64,000 nt of DNA from Sipunculus nudus (taxonomy: Eukaryota; Annelida; Sipuncula; Golfingiida; Sipunculidae): positions 80,998,142 through 81,062,141 of the forward strand of contig CM049306.1 in NCBI GenBank assembly GCA_026874595.1. Direction: 5' to 3'. Position numbers and translations under genes: made by a program. The notes under the pieces are model-generated. The model did no database searches. It was not told the DNA's origin and saw nothing but the letters and a program-made list of their open reading frames with translations. Positions 45,930 to 57,929 of this stretch are shown here, in pieces; the stretch's first letter is position 1; every line of letters starts with the position of its first letter.

Positions 45930-48900
45930 TCGGTGTTATTATCGGAAATACTTCCTCTCTTATTATACTAGTATATATCTGGATGCTCTCTCAGTGGAGT
46001 AAATCACCAATTTATGAATTGGAAAGTAATAAATATAATAATGAAATTGCTAGGGAATAAATAAAGTAATCTGGAAAAGAAATGAAAATTAAGAGATATT
46101 ACGTCTGAACGGGCACGCCCTCTATGGATGCACCACTGAATAATAAATATGGTATGATTAACCCATGTACGGCATTAAAAATACAGTTATAAATTACGAT
46201 GTCATTCAAAATAAAATATATTGTAATATATTTTCCATACGTTGAATAAATATGAAAATTCAATATATCCCAGAAGGTCATCGCTGGAACAAACATACAT
46301 GTATCATATGCAAAACGAAATGTCTTTCAATATGTTCAACGATATTTAAAAAAAAATGTTACATTTATATCTTAGAAAAGGGATACAACAGTCCAGATAA
46401 TATATATCATGTTTTATTATAAAATCTGATCGATTTACAAATTTAAGCAAATTTTTTTAAAAACTAAAATTAATTCTTTTACAAGTTTTTGACTCTTTCT
46501 TTCAAACTTTATCAATTTCGATATTTATATTATATTAATTTCACTCCTGATGTTTCAACATCACATTTCAGCTTCAAATATATGGATATTTATTAATATA
46601 TTAAAGTATGTTTGCAACTGATTGCATTATAAGGGCATATAACCAGAATTTGCTCCCTTCAACTTCATATTACTGTTAGATTACAAGGATCTCGATAAGA
46701 ATTTACAATTTTGTTTACATAATATATATATATATATAAATGCAACCGGACCATGAAATGTAAAATAATATTTGGCATAAAAAGTATTACATAATAGATA
46801 AGAGTCTAAGAGATTCATAATCCTGATGAATTTTTTTGGTCAATGGAAGAGGAAAATGTTTTTCAATTTATACATAAAAAATAAAATATTTTGTTCGAAA
46901 CAACTTGTAAAAACATTAACTGGACGGGTTGGTTCTGTCAAATTTTCTGTTTAAGTCTCTATGATATTATCACGGTGATTTTTATAGGGGCACATGTATA
47001 AAATATTATCAAAACCTTTATTTTTTTCATGTTTCCATCAACATAAAATGCGGTAACAGCGTAAAATATTGATGAGTTAAAATAATCTTGTTTTACAAAA
47101 TGAAATAAAATATCAATATAATATATTATTTTAAAAAAAACAGCATCATGAATGTTACAAAACAGATTGAATTTATGAAAAATACATGATACTGAAGAAA
47201 TTGAAAATGCTTGACACGTTTGCTGACGATATGATGACCAGTGCATATGCCATTACTGGCTTCCGAGTTTTACACATTTGGACCATATCCGGGCATTTCC
47301 GAGCAAAAACTAGTCATTAACTTCGGATGGATAACTTTGATTATTTTACATGATGATAGAAAAGACCTTATTCTATCAATAAAAATAAAAAGGTTCTTTC
47401 CATTGATGTAGTAGCATTTTAATTATGCTTCGATCATTGCTTTAAAAAAGTCCTTGCTTCCGACTTCGGACTTCCGAGTTTTACACATAGCCGTATGGAA
47501 ATCCCCTACCGGAAGTTATGATTCTCCCGCTGACAGACGTGGAGACGAGTTTTTCGAGTAAAACCAGCCTCGGAATTAAAAACTGCTGCACGTTTACACG
47601 TAAGTCAACCGTGGATGTAATAATTATTATTTTCCCCAACAGAATAACGTCACTTTTTGTCTTAACTCAGGAAAATGACAGTTCGAGAAGTGGATGAAAA
47701 TGAAAAAGTAGTGTCAGAAATGGCGTGCACATCTGCACATACTAGAATTGATGCGAACCCAATAGCTTGTACTGTCACCCCATCGTCTTCAGTCCATCTA
47801 AAATCGACGTTTGGGGTGACAAGCTGTCGCTAGGCCAAACTCTCTCCGAAAACTGATCGGCGCATTCACCCGTTCCTTTATGCAACTTGAGTTTCGCACC
47901 TCATGCCCCATTTGAAACTGTTGAGTCATTCATTTCTCACAAACAATCAACGATTTTCCTTACCTGCAATAATAGTTTAGTTGAACGCTTGAGTAACGAA
48001 CTTATTGTAAGCATTACGGTTCCTTTTTTTATTTACCCTTTGCACTTTTACCGCTGTACTAAGTGGTCTCCTTTGTATTTGTGGAATTGTGTGAGCGAAG
48101 ACAGTCTGAGAATAAGATTCCCTTGCATTATTCATGACCCTAAACTACATGAATATTGGCATGCCAGTAGGGAACAATTTGGGTAATAGCAGCAGTAAGC
48201 ACTCAAGCGAAAAAAAACGCATGCAAAATAAATATGCATATGATATAGTGATTATGATTAAAACAGCAACCGGCATAGTGTTTTGTGATTAAAAGCAGCG
48301 ACCGGTTCAATCATATCGGAGAAACTAGTGTTTTAAAATATTACTTACTTTTTATTTCCGATTTTATTTCTTTAATCTGTTCTCGTTTTAAGCAAAAGAA
48401 TACACTTTCAATGGGTTTGTCATCCTGCTTATTGTAGTTGATCTTGGGTATACAGATTTGGTGGTATGCTTACCGCGACCTGCTCTTACGTGTTAAGACA
48501 ACATGGGTAGGACTCTTTCGTTAAATATACCACGGGGCGCATTAAAGGGGGTGGATCGGTTGGGGGGGGGGGGGGGTGCAAAGGGTTTCAGCCAAGTCTT
48601 ATCAGGCCAAACTTATCTCAAGAAATCTACTGAAACGTGTTTATTTTTGGTATTTATAACTCACAAAAGCCCAGATGAATACAGATAAAGATAATTATTT
48701 ATATTTAGATAAATATATATATATACTGTTCAATTACTTTCTTCATCTGTACACACATACAGACTAGAAGTATGTATATATGTGTGTGTTTGAGGGTGTG
48801 TGTGTGTGTGTGTGAGCTCTGTCTTCAAATCCTGGATACGCCTCTGTATACATGTATTGGTGTAAGTTGTACTTACTGCCCATTGGGTAGTTTGAGGGCC

Positions 48901-51900
48901 CTCCGTAAGGTGGAGGTGGTTGACTGGGAACCGTGTATGGCGGCGGCTGTTGTGGTGCTACAGTGACAGTCGTGGTGGCGGCTACAAAATAACATATATA
49001 GTGTGAAAACGTGTCAGTAGTGTGGCTGTATAGTATGCACGTGTCTGTAAGAACATAAAGATATACATAGAGTACTCCCAAATGACCGAACTTGTTCAGC
49101 TCCCACTTACTGAGTCAGCGACCACCTTGAACTACCACTTACTGAGTCATCGACCATCTTGAACTACCACTTACTGAGTCAGCGACCACCTTGAACTACC
49201 ACTTACTGAGTCAGCGACCACCTTGAACTACCACTTACTGAGTCAGCGACCACCTTGAACTACCACTTACTGAGTCAGCGACCACCTTGAACGACCACTT
49301 ACTGAGTCAGCGACCACCTTGAACTACCACTTACTGAGTCAGCGACCAGCTTGAACTACCACTTACTGAGTCAGCGACCAGCTTGAACTACCACTTACTG
49401 AGTCAGCATCCACCTTGAACTACCACTTACTGAGTCAGCGACCACCTTGAACTACCACTTACTGAGTCAGCGACCACCTTGAACTACCACTTACTGAGTC
49501 AGCGACCACCTTGAACTACCACTTACTGAGTCAGCGACCACCTTGAACTACCACTTACTGAGTCAGCGACCACCTTGAACTACCACTTACTGAGTCAGCG
49601 ACCACCTTGAACTACCACTTACTGAGTCAGCGACCACCTTGAACTACCACTTACTGAGTCAGCGACCACCTTGAACTACCACTTACTGAGTCAGCGACCA
49701 CCTTGAACTACCACTTACTGAGTCAGCGACCACCTTGAACTACCACTTACTGAGTCAGCGACCAACTTGAACTACCACTTACTGAATCAGCGACCACCTT
49801 GAACTACCACTTACTGAGTCAGCGACCACCTTGAACTACCACTTACTGAGTCAGCGACCACCTTGAACTACCACTTACTGAGTCAGCGTCCACCTTGAAC
49901 TACCACTTACTGAGTCAGCGACCACCTTGAACTACCACTTACTGAGTCAGCGACCACCTTGAACTATGATCCTGATTATTATCCTTTTTTAATACAAATT
50001 TAAACCTTAAAAAACGGACAGATAAACATTAAATGAACATTGCCAGACCAAATGTAGCAGAAACCAATGCCCTGTATCACTAATTAGCACCAATCATTTA
50101 ATTAAAGAATGAGAGGGCAATAGATCAAAGGGTGTTTATTAATTGTTTTTATTAATGTCCTGTCTCGTCATGAAGAGGTGGGCAAACCATGTTTTTCAGT
50201 TAGTAATATTCAGCATGATACCCGGTTACGCTCCATAAGCAACGGTTATGCTATGCTCAATTATTCGCTAGACTACCCTCTGCAATAATCCGTGGTTGCC
50301 GGTCAGGTTTGGCCACCAGGCGGTGCTGTTTCTTTAATTCTCCCTGCGTAATATTAAACCAATCACATTGCAAGTATCACCAGCACAATCGGATGTTCTT
50401 CGAGGTATTAGTCACTTTGCACTGTGGTGGAAAGCGCTTGGTAGCACAGACTTATACTTATCCCCCCCCCCCCCCCCGTTCGAATTCATCGATGCAATCG
50501 TCAACTTTCAACACAGTCTAAATAATGACTTGCTGGTGTGGAATGAGGTCAGTTATTCACCACTGTCTGCATATTTCGTCTCATGCAGTGCTACACGCGC
50601 GCAGCCATGTTTGTTTATACGCTAAGCCAATCATATTTCTTCTAACAGTTCGACATATTTGTTTAAACGCAGAGCCAATCAGATTTTAGCTTATCAAGCG
50701 CAAACTGACTGGTTGTTTGGCACCTTGCCAATTCTGAATCATCCTGCTATTTCTCACAGCGCGAGAGCTAAAGGTCACCAGAACGTCTAGCGCTGTGTTC
50801 AGAGCGTAGAAGCCGGTCAAACACCTGGGAATATGATGCACGACCTTTTGGGCCACATGTATTTCTTAAAACGTTGTTTCACGAGTTGAAAAACAACCCC
50901 TCATTACATATATGCACCATTTGCCCGGTACGACTTGGTGTTTTATTTCTGTTTTTTTTTTTTTTTTTTAATTAAAAGTGACTGTCAATCTTTATTCTAG
51001 ACTTTACTGTGCTTGGTGTCTCCTGTATTGTGATCCTAAATCCTGCAATTTTATTGGCTGACACCCGAGAATGGTAGCTGATACCGAGCAAAAAGTTGCA
51101 TGAAAATAGAAGATATCCTGATTAATGAAAAATGTTACAGTCGCAACATGAAACCTCGCACTTATGCAACACGTTGGGCATATTTTCTGTATATAGTGTG
51201 TGACTGGTTTAATGCCGCTAGCAGAGCACTTAGAATCGAAACATAAGTCCGTATGTTCTGTTGGTAATCATTGCTGGTTCTACCTTGAAACTACCGCCAT
51301 CCACCTCGAAAATGTGAACATTCAGTCCCACAGTGGTCGCAATTTCGAGATATTAATGTATAATTTTAAGTTCATCAAACAAAAAAGTTTAAGAGCGTGC
51401 CATGTAAAATAAACTTTACATATGTTTAAACCTGGCTTATATGCAGCATATTAAAATATCAAAGGTAAAGTTATCCATAAAACAATAAAATACATATTAC
51501 GAGGAAATATTTGTTCATATACATATATACATGTACATGTATAGCATGTTGCTGAGAAAATTTGCAAAAATATATCCTTGCATTCAATTTTTAAAAGACA
51601 TTTAGTACATTGAAATTTTAAAAATAATTTATATATATATATATATACAAATATATATATATATAAATTTTATATATATAAAATAGTGAATGTCTGACTT
51701 CAGGGAATACAGGTATTCCCTTATACTTTCAGTTTATACCTGTAATACCTGATTCACTCGGGGGAATACGCGTATTTACTGAACATAAAATACATGTATT
51801 TCCTATATCTAGGCGCCTTTTCTACTACGATTTACTGAAGGGGTTTCCATAGAATGCATGCAGAATGTATGGGTGGTCTCTAATTAGAAGACCTTAGGAG

Positions 51901-54220
51901 GTATAATTTCGGATACAGACCACTGATCCCATATTTTGCTCCCACACATAAACGTTGTTTCCAGTGGTGGGGTTTCAGAAGTGAGTTCATGTTAAAGAAA
52001 AGCTTGTTTCCTTGATCTGGGGCCTCGATTCAGTAAACTATTTAAATACCAATGTAACTTGGGAGAGGACGTGTGTATTCTGGACACTCCTACCAGAAAG
52101 ATGTCTGCAGACAACACCGAACAACATCTACTGAACAGACATGGCGAGGAAAAACTGTTTTAATACCGAAAGCTGAGTACTTCAGCATCCTGGATGATGG
52201 TAAAGCAGCAGTTGCACAGTCCAGTGAAAATAGCAGGAAAGGCTATTTTCTGCTTGCTAAGTAATTTATTTCAAAATACTTGCATGGTCAGCCTAGCTAA
52301 ATTAGTGAACAAGTGAATTTACCTAATGTCATAGCTATGTAGGCAGGAAGAAAATTGTTTTATTTATTTTTTTTTTTTTGTAATTAACGTTAAACATTTG
52401 CATTACAATAGAAATTAGCAAAATCGATTAACAAAATAGCAAATTCATGCGCGAAATATATCGGCCAGTCTAGCCTAATTAGTTCACTTTGTAGGCATGG
52501 AGAAATCTGTTTTTCTAACGAATGATACATAATAAATAAAATTATAAATAAAACCTATAAAATGTAGGCAGGGAGAAATCTGTTTTTCTAACGAACGATA
52601 CATAATAAATAAAATTACAAATAAAAATTATAAAATGTAGGCAGGAATAAATCTGTTTTTCTAACGAACGATACATAATAAATAAAATTATAATAATACT
52701 TATAAAATTCATTCAAGTACGAAGTCCTTTAATGCGGTGATGTTAAGAAGCTTATTCGAAAACGAAAGGAACTAAAAGATTCCCCTATAAATTTCACCAT
52801 TAAAGACATTTTTTATATCATAAAGCAAGCCCACATAGCTTCTGGACATGGCTGGATTCACAAAATGTTACTGTAGGGGCACGAAGACCTGTCAGACGAA
52901 TCGCTGCCAATGCTTTAGGCCAAAATATAAAAAAAAGAGATGGTTCTCAGGCAGTTTTTTTTTTTAGAAATCAATGCGGGCGGGCGCTTTTTTTATTTTA
53001 ATTCTTTTGGTATGTTTCGATAAAAATGTCAAATGATAAGGGAAAAGCATGAAAATAACAGTTTTATTTTACTAAATAAGTAAAAGCACTACAAAACGAA
53101 GGAAATTGTATGGTTTTATCTTTTGAAAGAAATGTCGGAGAGACAGCAGCTCAAAAATGGAAAGTTTTTATTGAAAATTAAAATAAAAATTTTTGATGCG
53201 GGGGTTCAAAATTGATGCGGGCGGTGCCTGAGAACCATACCTTTAATTTTTGTTGGCATTAGAGCTAAAGTGTCGTGTAATTCAATATGTCATTGTAGCA
53301 TAAATTGTAACAATAAATGAGGACTGATTCAATTGTAATACTCGTAAAATGTGCTTACTTCACTGTTTTGATGGGTAATACCATATCTATCGGGTAATAC
53401 CATATAAATGATTGCTAGTATTCAGCCAAATAGCAGCATAAATTTACCAATAAATGAGGACTGATTTAATTATGTGCTTACTTCACTGTTCTGATGGGTA
53501 ATACCATATCGGTCAGGCATACCATATTAATGATTGCTTGTATTCAGCATAGGTATATTGATGATGACACGAAGTAAATTCATGAATTGCAGTCAGAATC
53601 TTGTCGATATTTATTAATAAATAAGTTTGTTGTCTGTGATTTGTGTGTTGGTTAATACGATACGTGAAATCACTAGCCCTGACTTTAACGAAATACACGT
53701 ATTACCTAAACTTTCGGTAAATACATGTATTAGATGGGTCAAAAAACGTAAAAAATAGCTTAACCCCCAACAAATTGCAAGAAATTGTTTTATGGTTTTT
53801 TTCTGTACTTTAGGACCAGCTTAACATTATACCAGAAGTTTACCAGAATTAGACAGAGGGTAAGTTGTTATTTTCAAGACGGCGTCCAAGATGGCCCCCA
53901 CACGCCTAAGATAGCAATAAATCATTTATTTTTCATCACAGAGTTGTAATTTTGGTTTCTGTTTCTAGGTTTTAGGGGTCCAGAAATTTGTCAGACCAAA
54001 TAAAAACATCATTGCGTATTTATCTTATTAAAAAATCCAAAATTGCGTCCAAAATGACTGATAAGTCCTTAAAAATGGCCATAAATCATTCATTTTTCAT
54101 CCTAGGGTTGTAATTTTGGTATTTACTATCAGGTTTTTGGTGCCCAGAAATCCATTGGAACCAATAAAAACATCTTTACGTATTTTTATTACTGGCAAGC
54201 CCTGAATTCAGACATTAACT

Positions 54221-54307
<87 letters not shown>

Positions 54308-55201
54308 GAAAATGTTGTAAATGTGAAATAATCCAATTACTCAAATAAGTACAATGGGCTTCCTTCCCTTTTAAACAACTTGAGGAATATATTTGTTCAA
54401 TGTAGTTTTCAACAAATACATATATTAATTTGGATTGTGTATGTGAGACTGAGTTTATTTGTGCGTTTTTGTGGTCGTGTGTATTTGAGTAATCACTTAC
54501 CTCTCGTTGAATGGATTCGTCCCTTATTCTTATGTCTTATGCAGATACAAATGGCCATTACGACGAAAAACACCAACCAAAACATTCCAAACCTATTAAA
54601 AAGGAAGATACACACATTTTTTTCATATTTTACCAACTGAAGTTTCTTCTTTTATTATTATTATTATTGTTTACTATTATTCTTTGATTATTTTTTTTAA
54701 ATATGTATCTGACCATATTGACATTTATTACTATTTTTTACCATAATGATTCTCATAACGATTTATATAAACACTATATAATCATCTGGAGGGTCGAATT
54801 TCGTATCAGGTAGTTTTGTATCTTATTAATTTGCTGGCGGAAAGAATGTTGGAGTATTAGGGTGAAAGAATGTTATTAAGTCCGGTCTGCTCTGTGTGTG
54901 ACACCTCTAGGACCGGGCCGGATAGTTTGGTGGCAAGCGGGCGTGTATTAGCAAAGGTTAATGCAGAATAGCGCTTTTTGGACCACGCCAATATACCACA
55001 ATTATAGTAGTATTAAAGGTCCCGTTTTTATATAACTGCTTCTTTCACAACCATTATTAAAATGAGAATAGAAATATGATAATTCTAATACTGTCACCTT
55101 CACTCAGTGCCTGATTGTTTGCTATTATATACTCACCAGAAGTACCAGTATCCATAGAAACAGACCCATCTTCCATGATAGTATGAACAGCCCTCCGCCA
55201 C
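44923..55201 (-). CDS. Small single-pass PPxY protein, Shisa/CYYR1/VOPP1-like (gene span, 5' incomplete)
   Basis: Four exons join in frame to 125 residues and a stop. Order: a short Cys/Tyr-rich ectodomain (EGCSYYHGRWVCFYGYWYFW), a transmembrane helix (about residues 20-40, GMFWLVFFVVMAICICI), a basic stop (RHKNKGR), and a proline-rich cytoplasmic tail with PPPY at 65-68, 75-78 and 116-119, ending PGPKY. PPxY motifs are WW-domain ligands, as in Nedd4-family ubiquitin ligases. The family resemblance to Shisa, CYYR1, VOPP1 and WBP1 proteins is by layout, not alignment. The exon with start codon and signal peptide should lie above 55201 and was not found. Introns hold the 32-bp satellite and an integrase fossil. 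Confidence 0.68.
45486..45760. repeat. CGGAAGT-rich dispersed segment
   Basis: GGAAGTCGGAAGCCGGAAG, then TTTTTTCCCCGATAGAATAA, then CTCGGAAGTC words. The last is found inverted near 47255-47290 and 47460-47495, and the CCCC-AGAATAA block recurs directly at about 47630. It lies in the last intron of the PPxY gene. Limits and class are unknown. Confidence 0.4.
45898..45928. repeat. (TA)n microsatellite
   Basis: About 30 bases of TA dinucleotides. Confidence 0.9.
46000..47250. other. Intron of the PPxY gene, AT-rich, nothing recognised
   Basis: Very AT-rich intronic sequence with short frames only. No element ends were seen. Confidence 0.4.
47255..47670. repeat. CGGAAGT-rich dispersed segment, second part
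   Basis: GGCTTCCGAGTTTTACACAT (47258) and GACTTCCGAGTTTTACACAT (47468) are direct copies. Both are inverted relatives of ATGTGTATAACTCGGAAGTC-like sequence near 45715. ACCGGAAGTTATGATT (47510) and TTTCCCCAACAGAATAAC (47630) follow. Confidence 0.4.
48877..48981 (-). CDS. PPxY protein exon: proline-rich tail, first part
   Basis: The acceptor ATTTTGTAG and donor GGGCA/GTAAGT bound 105 bases (phase 1-1). TTTVTVAPQQPPPYTVPS and QPPPPYGGPSNYPMG contain two PPPY motifs. Confidence 0.75.
49090..49970. repeat. 32-bp satellite, about 27 copies
   Basis: The unit is ACTGAGTCAGCGACCACCTT followed by GAACTACCACTT. Nearly all units are identical; variants are mostly single changes (CATC, GCTTC, AACTT, GAATC). 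The near-identity implies recent expansion or homogenisation. Every full unit holds TGAGTCAGC. Located in the intron between the transmembrane and first proline-rich exons of the PPxY gene. Confidence 0.95.
49971..52040. other. Intron of the PPxY gene, no coding sequence recognised
   Basis: Contains a C run (50461-50477), a T run (50950-50968), a segment at 50770-50810 related to 7735-7780, and an AT-rich foldback near 51620-51685. No exon fits the splice phases of the gene. Confidence 0.4.
52100..52917 (+). pseudogene. KRBA2-like integrase fossil, split by an insertion
   Basis: The left part (to 52263) reads PKAEYFSILDDGKAAVAQSS and RKGYFLLAK. The right part (52715-52917) reads CGDVKKLIRKRKELKDSPIN then DIFYIIKQAHIASGHG, the conserved stretch before the H2C2-type zinc-binding and integrase core of KRBA2/SCAND3-type transposon-derived proteins. 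In-frame stops follow Leu before CGDV and after KMLL, and the catalytic core is absent. It is antisense to the PPxY gene, inside its intron. It is a dead transposon fragment. Family call from memory of motif layout. Confidence 0.58.
52264..52714. mobile_element. 451-bp insertion inside the integrase fossil, with AAGTA flanks
   Basis: AAGTA stands on both sides (52259-52263 and 52715-52719) exactly where the fossil frame is interrupted, as a 5-bp target duplication would. The insert holds a T run at 52366-52379 and three tandem copies (about 52490-52700) of a 65-70 base unit with GTAGGCAGGGAGAAATCTGT and TAACGAACGATACATAATAA. Confidence 0.5.
53310..53540. repeat. Tandem duplication, unit about 130 bp
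   Basis: CAATAAATGAGGACTGATTC, TTACTTCACTGTTTTGATGG, GTAATACCATAT, AATGATTGC, GTATTCAGC repeat once with small changes. Confidence 0.65.
53800..54175. repeat. Tandem duplication, unit about 180 bp
   Basis: AGATAGCAATAAATCATTTA/AAATGGCCATAAATCATTCA, TTTTTCATC, AGGGTTGTAATTTTGGT, GGTTTT and CAATAAAAACATC recur in order. Confidence 0.6.
54223..54304. repeat. (CA)n(TA)n compound microsatellite
   Basis: About 36 bases of CA followed by about 45 of TA, roughly 200 bases past the transmembrane exon on the minus strand. Confidence 0.95.
54501..54592 (-). CDS. PPxY protein exon: transmembrane helix
   Basis: The acceptor TTTTTAATAG and donor AGAG/GTAAGT bound 92 bases (phase 2 in, 1 out). FGMFWLVFFVVMAICICI is a clear membrane span, followed by RHKNKGRIHSTR. 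Confidence 0.72.
55137..55201 (-). CDS. PPxY protein exon: Cys/Tyr-rich ectodomain
   Basis: The acceptor TTTGATAAAG opens in phase 0: VAEGCSYYHGRWVCFYGYWYF, with two cysteines and six tyrosines in 21 residues. The donor TTCTG/GTGAGT is phase 2, completing a Trp with the next exon. Confidence 0.65.
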
Positions 55202-56740
55202 CTTTATCAAATAAAATATAAATAAAAGAATATGAAATTTGTCATACAGTTGAATATATGAATATGTTTACATGTATACATGTGTGTGTATTTGTTTGCG
55301 TGTGAATTATTTCTGCTCCTTTCCCTCTAAAAGTTTATTTTATCTGATACTCCCTGACATCACTGCTTACTTGTCAATCATTTTTCACTTGTCAATCAGT
55401 ATAAAACCCTCCTGATAAAAAGGTCCCAAATCAATCTGTCTACATCTCTGTCTTTCTTTCTCTCTTTCTCTCCTTCTCTCTTTCACACACCATGACACAT
55501 ACAAACAGACACACATACACACCTTTGTATGACATTCTTTAAGGATAGAACATTATTATAACCGTTCCGTGACCGTGCTCTCTCACTCTCACTATGTTAC
55601 ATCGTGTGAAAATAAAGCGTAAAACCTAAAACAGAATCAAAATATTTAAAAAAACTTGTCATACTAAAGTAGTGTTTCAATGCCTCCTTGTTAATTTCGT
55701 CATTTTACGGTATTGTTATCGTTATTGCTATTGATATTATGATTATAAATATTACAATTAAAAACAAAAGCAGTGATATATATGCCTTTATATACAATAG
55801 GAGTATATTAATCTGATTAATAGACTATAAATAAGCATATGCTTTCGAAGAATTGCAAAAGAAAAATATTCTATTATCTTTGGGGAAAACAACCACAATA
55901 TGCAGTAATGAACAATTTTCTTATTTACCATATACATATTGTGCGGGTATGTTTTCTTTACAAATAATCCTGGGGAATTCCATTTTTATATACATAACAG
56001 TTAGGGAATTACATTCTGTTGAATAGAGGAAAGGACTTTTGCGAATAATGGAGAGTTCAGCACAGAGAGTTGCTTCAACATAAGTATGGTGCTCTGTATG
56101 TGGTGACCTGTTCGACAATAACAGCATTTTCTTTGAGACCATACGTCACAGTGACTGTGCAATAAGTGCTTGCATGTGACCTATGCATATGGTAAAACCG
56201 CCTGTGGTAATACTGGAGGTTTGCCAATATTTACAGTAGCGATTGAAGGAACACTAAAGCTCAGATATATAGCCAGTAAATAATAGTTCAGTGTACACCA
56301 AGGGACCAGTATTGACGTACATAGTATATACAGGGCCAATAAATCAAGTTACATCAGACTGTTAATATGTTCACTTTACTTAAATCTATTTCCATTGTCT
56401 TTTATTTATCCTTATAGTAGTGGGGGATGATTCGCAGGCGAGGGAGGGTAACCAAAGTTGGAAGCTTTTTTTTATAAACACACACACATATATATATATT
56501 CATATATATATATAATTATAGATATACATTTTTGTATATATCTTTTATTGTCCGTGTGACACATTTCAAATATATCACATTAAGTATATAGTTTTAAACA
56601 AGGCCTACAGGCCTAATGCGAACCTGTGCATTGGGAAATACATCAGGTATAATGCTTCAATGCTGGACCATTACTTTTCATGTATATGAAAAAAGCAAGT
56701 ACTAAACATTTTGAATAAGAAACAATTACACAAAAATTAC
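55202..56740. other. No gene recognised; expected region of the missing first exon
   Basis: A signal-peptide exon for the minus-strand PPxY gene should lie at or beyond this region. I could not identify an ATG with a hydrophobic core and a phase 0 donor. A CT-rich tract (55440-55490) and short AT repeats (56490-56515) are present. Confidence 0.35.
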
Positions 56741-57085
56741 TGAATTTCTGGCATGGGTGCACACAACACAAAAATGAATGAGCTGGCACCACCAGTCTTG
56801 TATACAACAAAGCTATCTGAGATATATACATATGCCCAATTTCAGATTGATATATCAAACCCCTCCTGAAAATAAGCAGGGACACACACTGTGCAAAAAT
56901 TATTGTATGTGGCACCACCAGTCTTGTATACGACAAAGCTATTCGATATGTATATATATGCCCAATTTCAGGCTGATATATCAAATTCCACTGTAGAAAT
57001 AAGCAGGGACATACACTGTGCAAAAGTCATTGTCGGTGGTGACACCTGTCTTGTAAACGAGAAAGCCATCAAAGACAAATAGACA
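56741..57085. repeat. Tandem repeat, unit about 120 bp, three copies
   Basis: GGCACCACCAGTCTTGTATA, ACAAAGCTAT, ATGCCCAATTTCAG, GATATATCAAA, AATAAGCAGGGACA, CACTGTGCAAAA repeat three times, the last diverged. Confidence 0.8.
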
Positions 57086-57159
57086 GGTCAAAATATCAGG
57101 CCAATACATCAAAATTATCTTAAGTCTGATGCATGGGGCTGACCAGGCTTAGGTGAGAA

Positions 57160-57800
57160 AGGCAGCTGCCCCGAGTGAACTGTGACAAATTTGCTGGCTC
57201 AGGCTACTGCACTGAGTGAACTCATGACCTGCACCTGGCTAGACTGAGTGAACTCTTGACCTGTTGCATAATCTGACACAGTTGGCAGTCTGCCAAAGCT
57301 ATAAATGGATCAAGGCTGAACTTTGGTGCCAAATCTGATGCAGTCTGCTAACACTATAAATAGAATGCAGCTACTGCACAGAATGAACTCCTGACCCATA
57401 CCTGGCTGCACTGAGTGAACTCTTGACCTGTTGCCTAATCTCATACAGTTGGCAGTCTGCTAAAGCTATAAATAGATCGAGACTGACCTCTAGCCTGTTG
57501 CCAAATCTGAAATAGTAGCCACACCATTGCATAAGCTCATGCAGGGGCCCTGCCCTGAGGGGTATGACACCCATGAGGTGATCACATGGTGCCCATGAGG
57601 TGTTCACATGTCGCCCATGAGGTGATCACATGTCACCCATGAGGTGATCACATGCCTTGTGCTTGGCTGCACTGACTGAACTCTTGACCTAAATCTGACT
57701 GCACTGAATGAACTCTTGATCTGTTGCCAAATCTGAAACAGTTGGCAGTTTCTCAACCTATTTAAAGATACAGACACAATCTTGGAGTGTTGATGAACCT
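57160..57800. repeat. Diverged repeats with GAACTCTTGACCTGTTGCC and GTGATCACATG units
   Basis: Several copies of ACTGAGTGAACTCTTGACCT and CAGTTGGCAGTCTGC are followed at 57570-57655 by four 25-base units CCCATGAGGTGATCACATG. GGTGATCACA contains the TGATCA palindrome. Confidence 0.7.
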
Positions 57801-57929
57801 GTTTACACATACTGAAAGACTTTGGCTAAAATGCTTTTTTTCAAGCTGACATATTCAAAAAGCTTTTTATCAAAATATCTAGAATAATAAAAGATGCAGT
57901 TCTTTCATTGTTAAAGGTCCAATAATCCT

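Noticed and set aside
47675-47833. ATG frame of 52 codons starting MTVREVDENEK after an AG-rich acceptor-like site
   Set aside because: Short, no domain, sits in an intron of the minus-strand gene and next to dispersed repeat words. A first coding exon is possible but unsupported.
49090-49970. Regular 32-bp repeats as a CRISPR array
   Set aside because: There are no spacers; the units follow each other without intervening unique sequence, and the DNA is eukaryotic.
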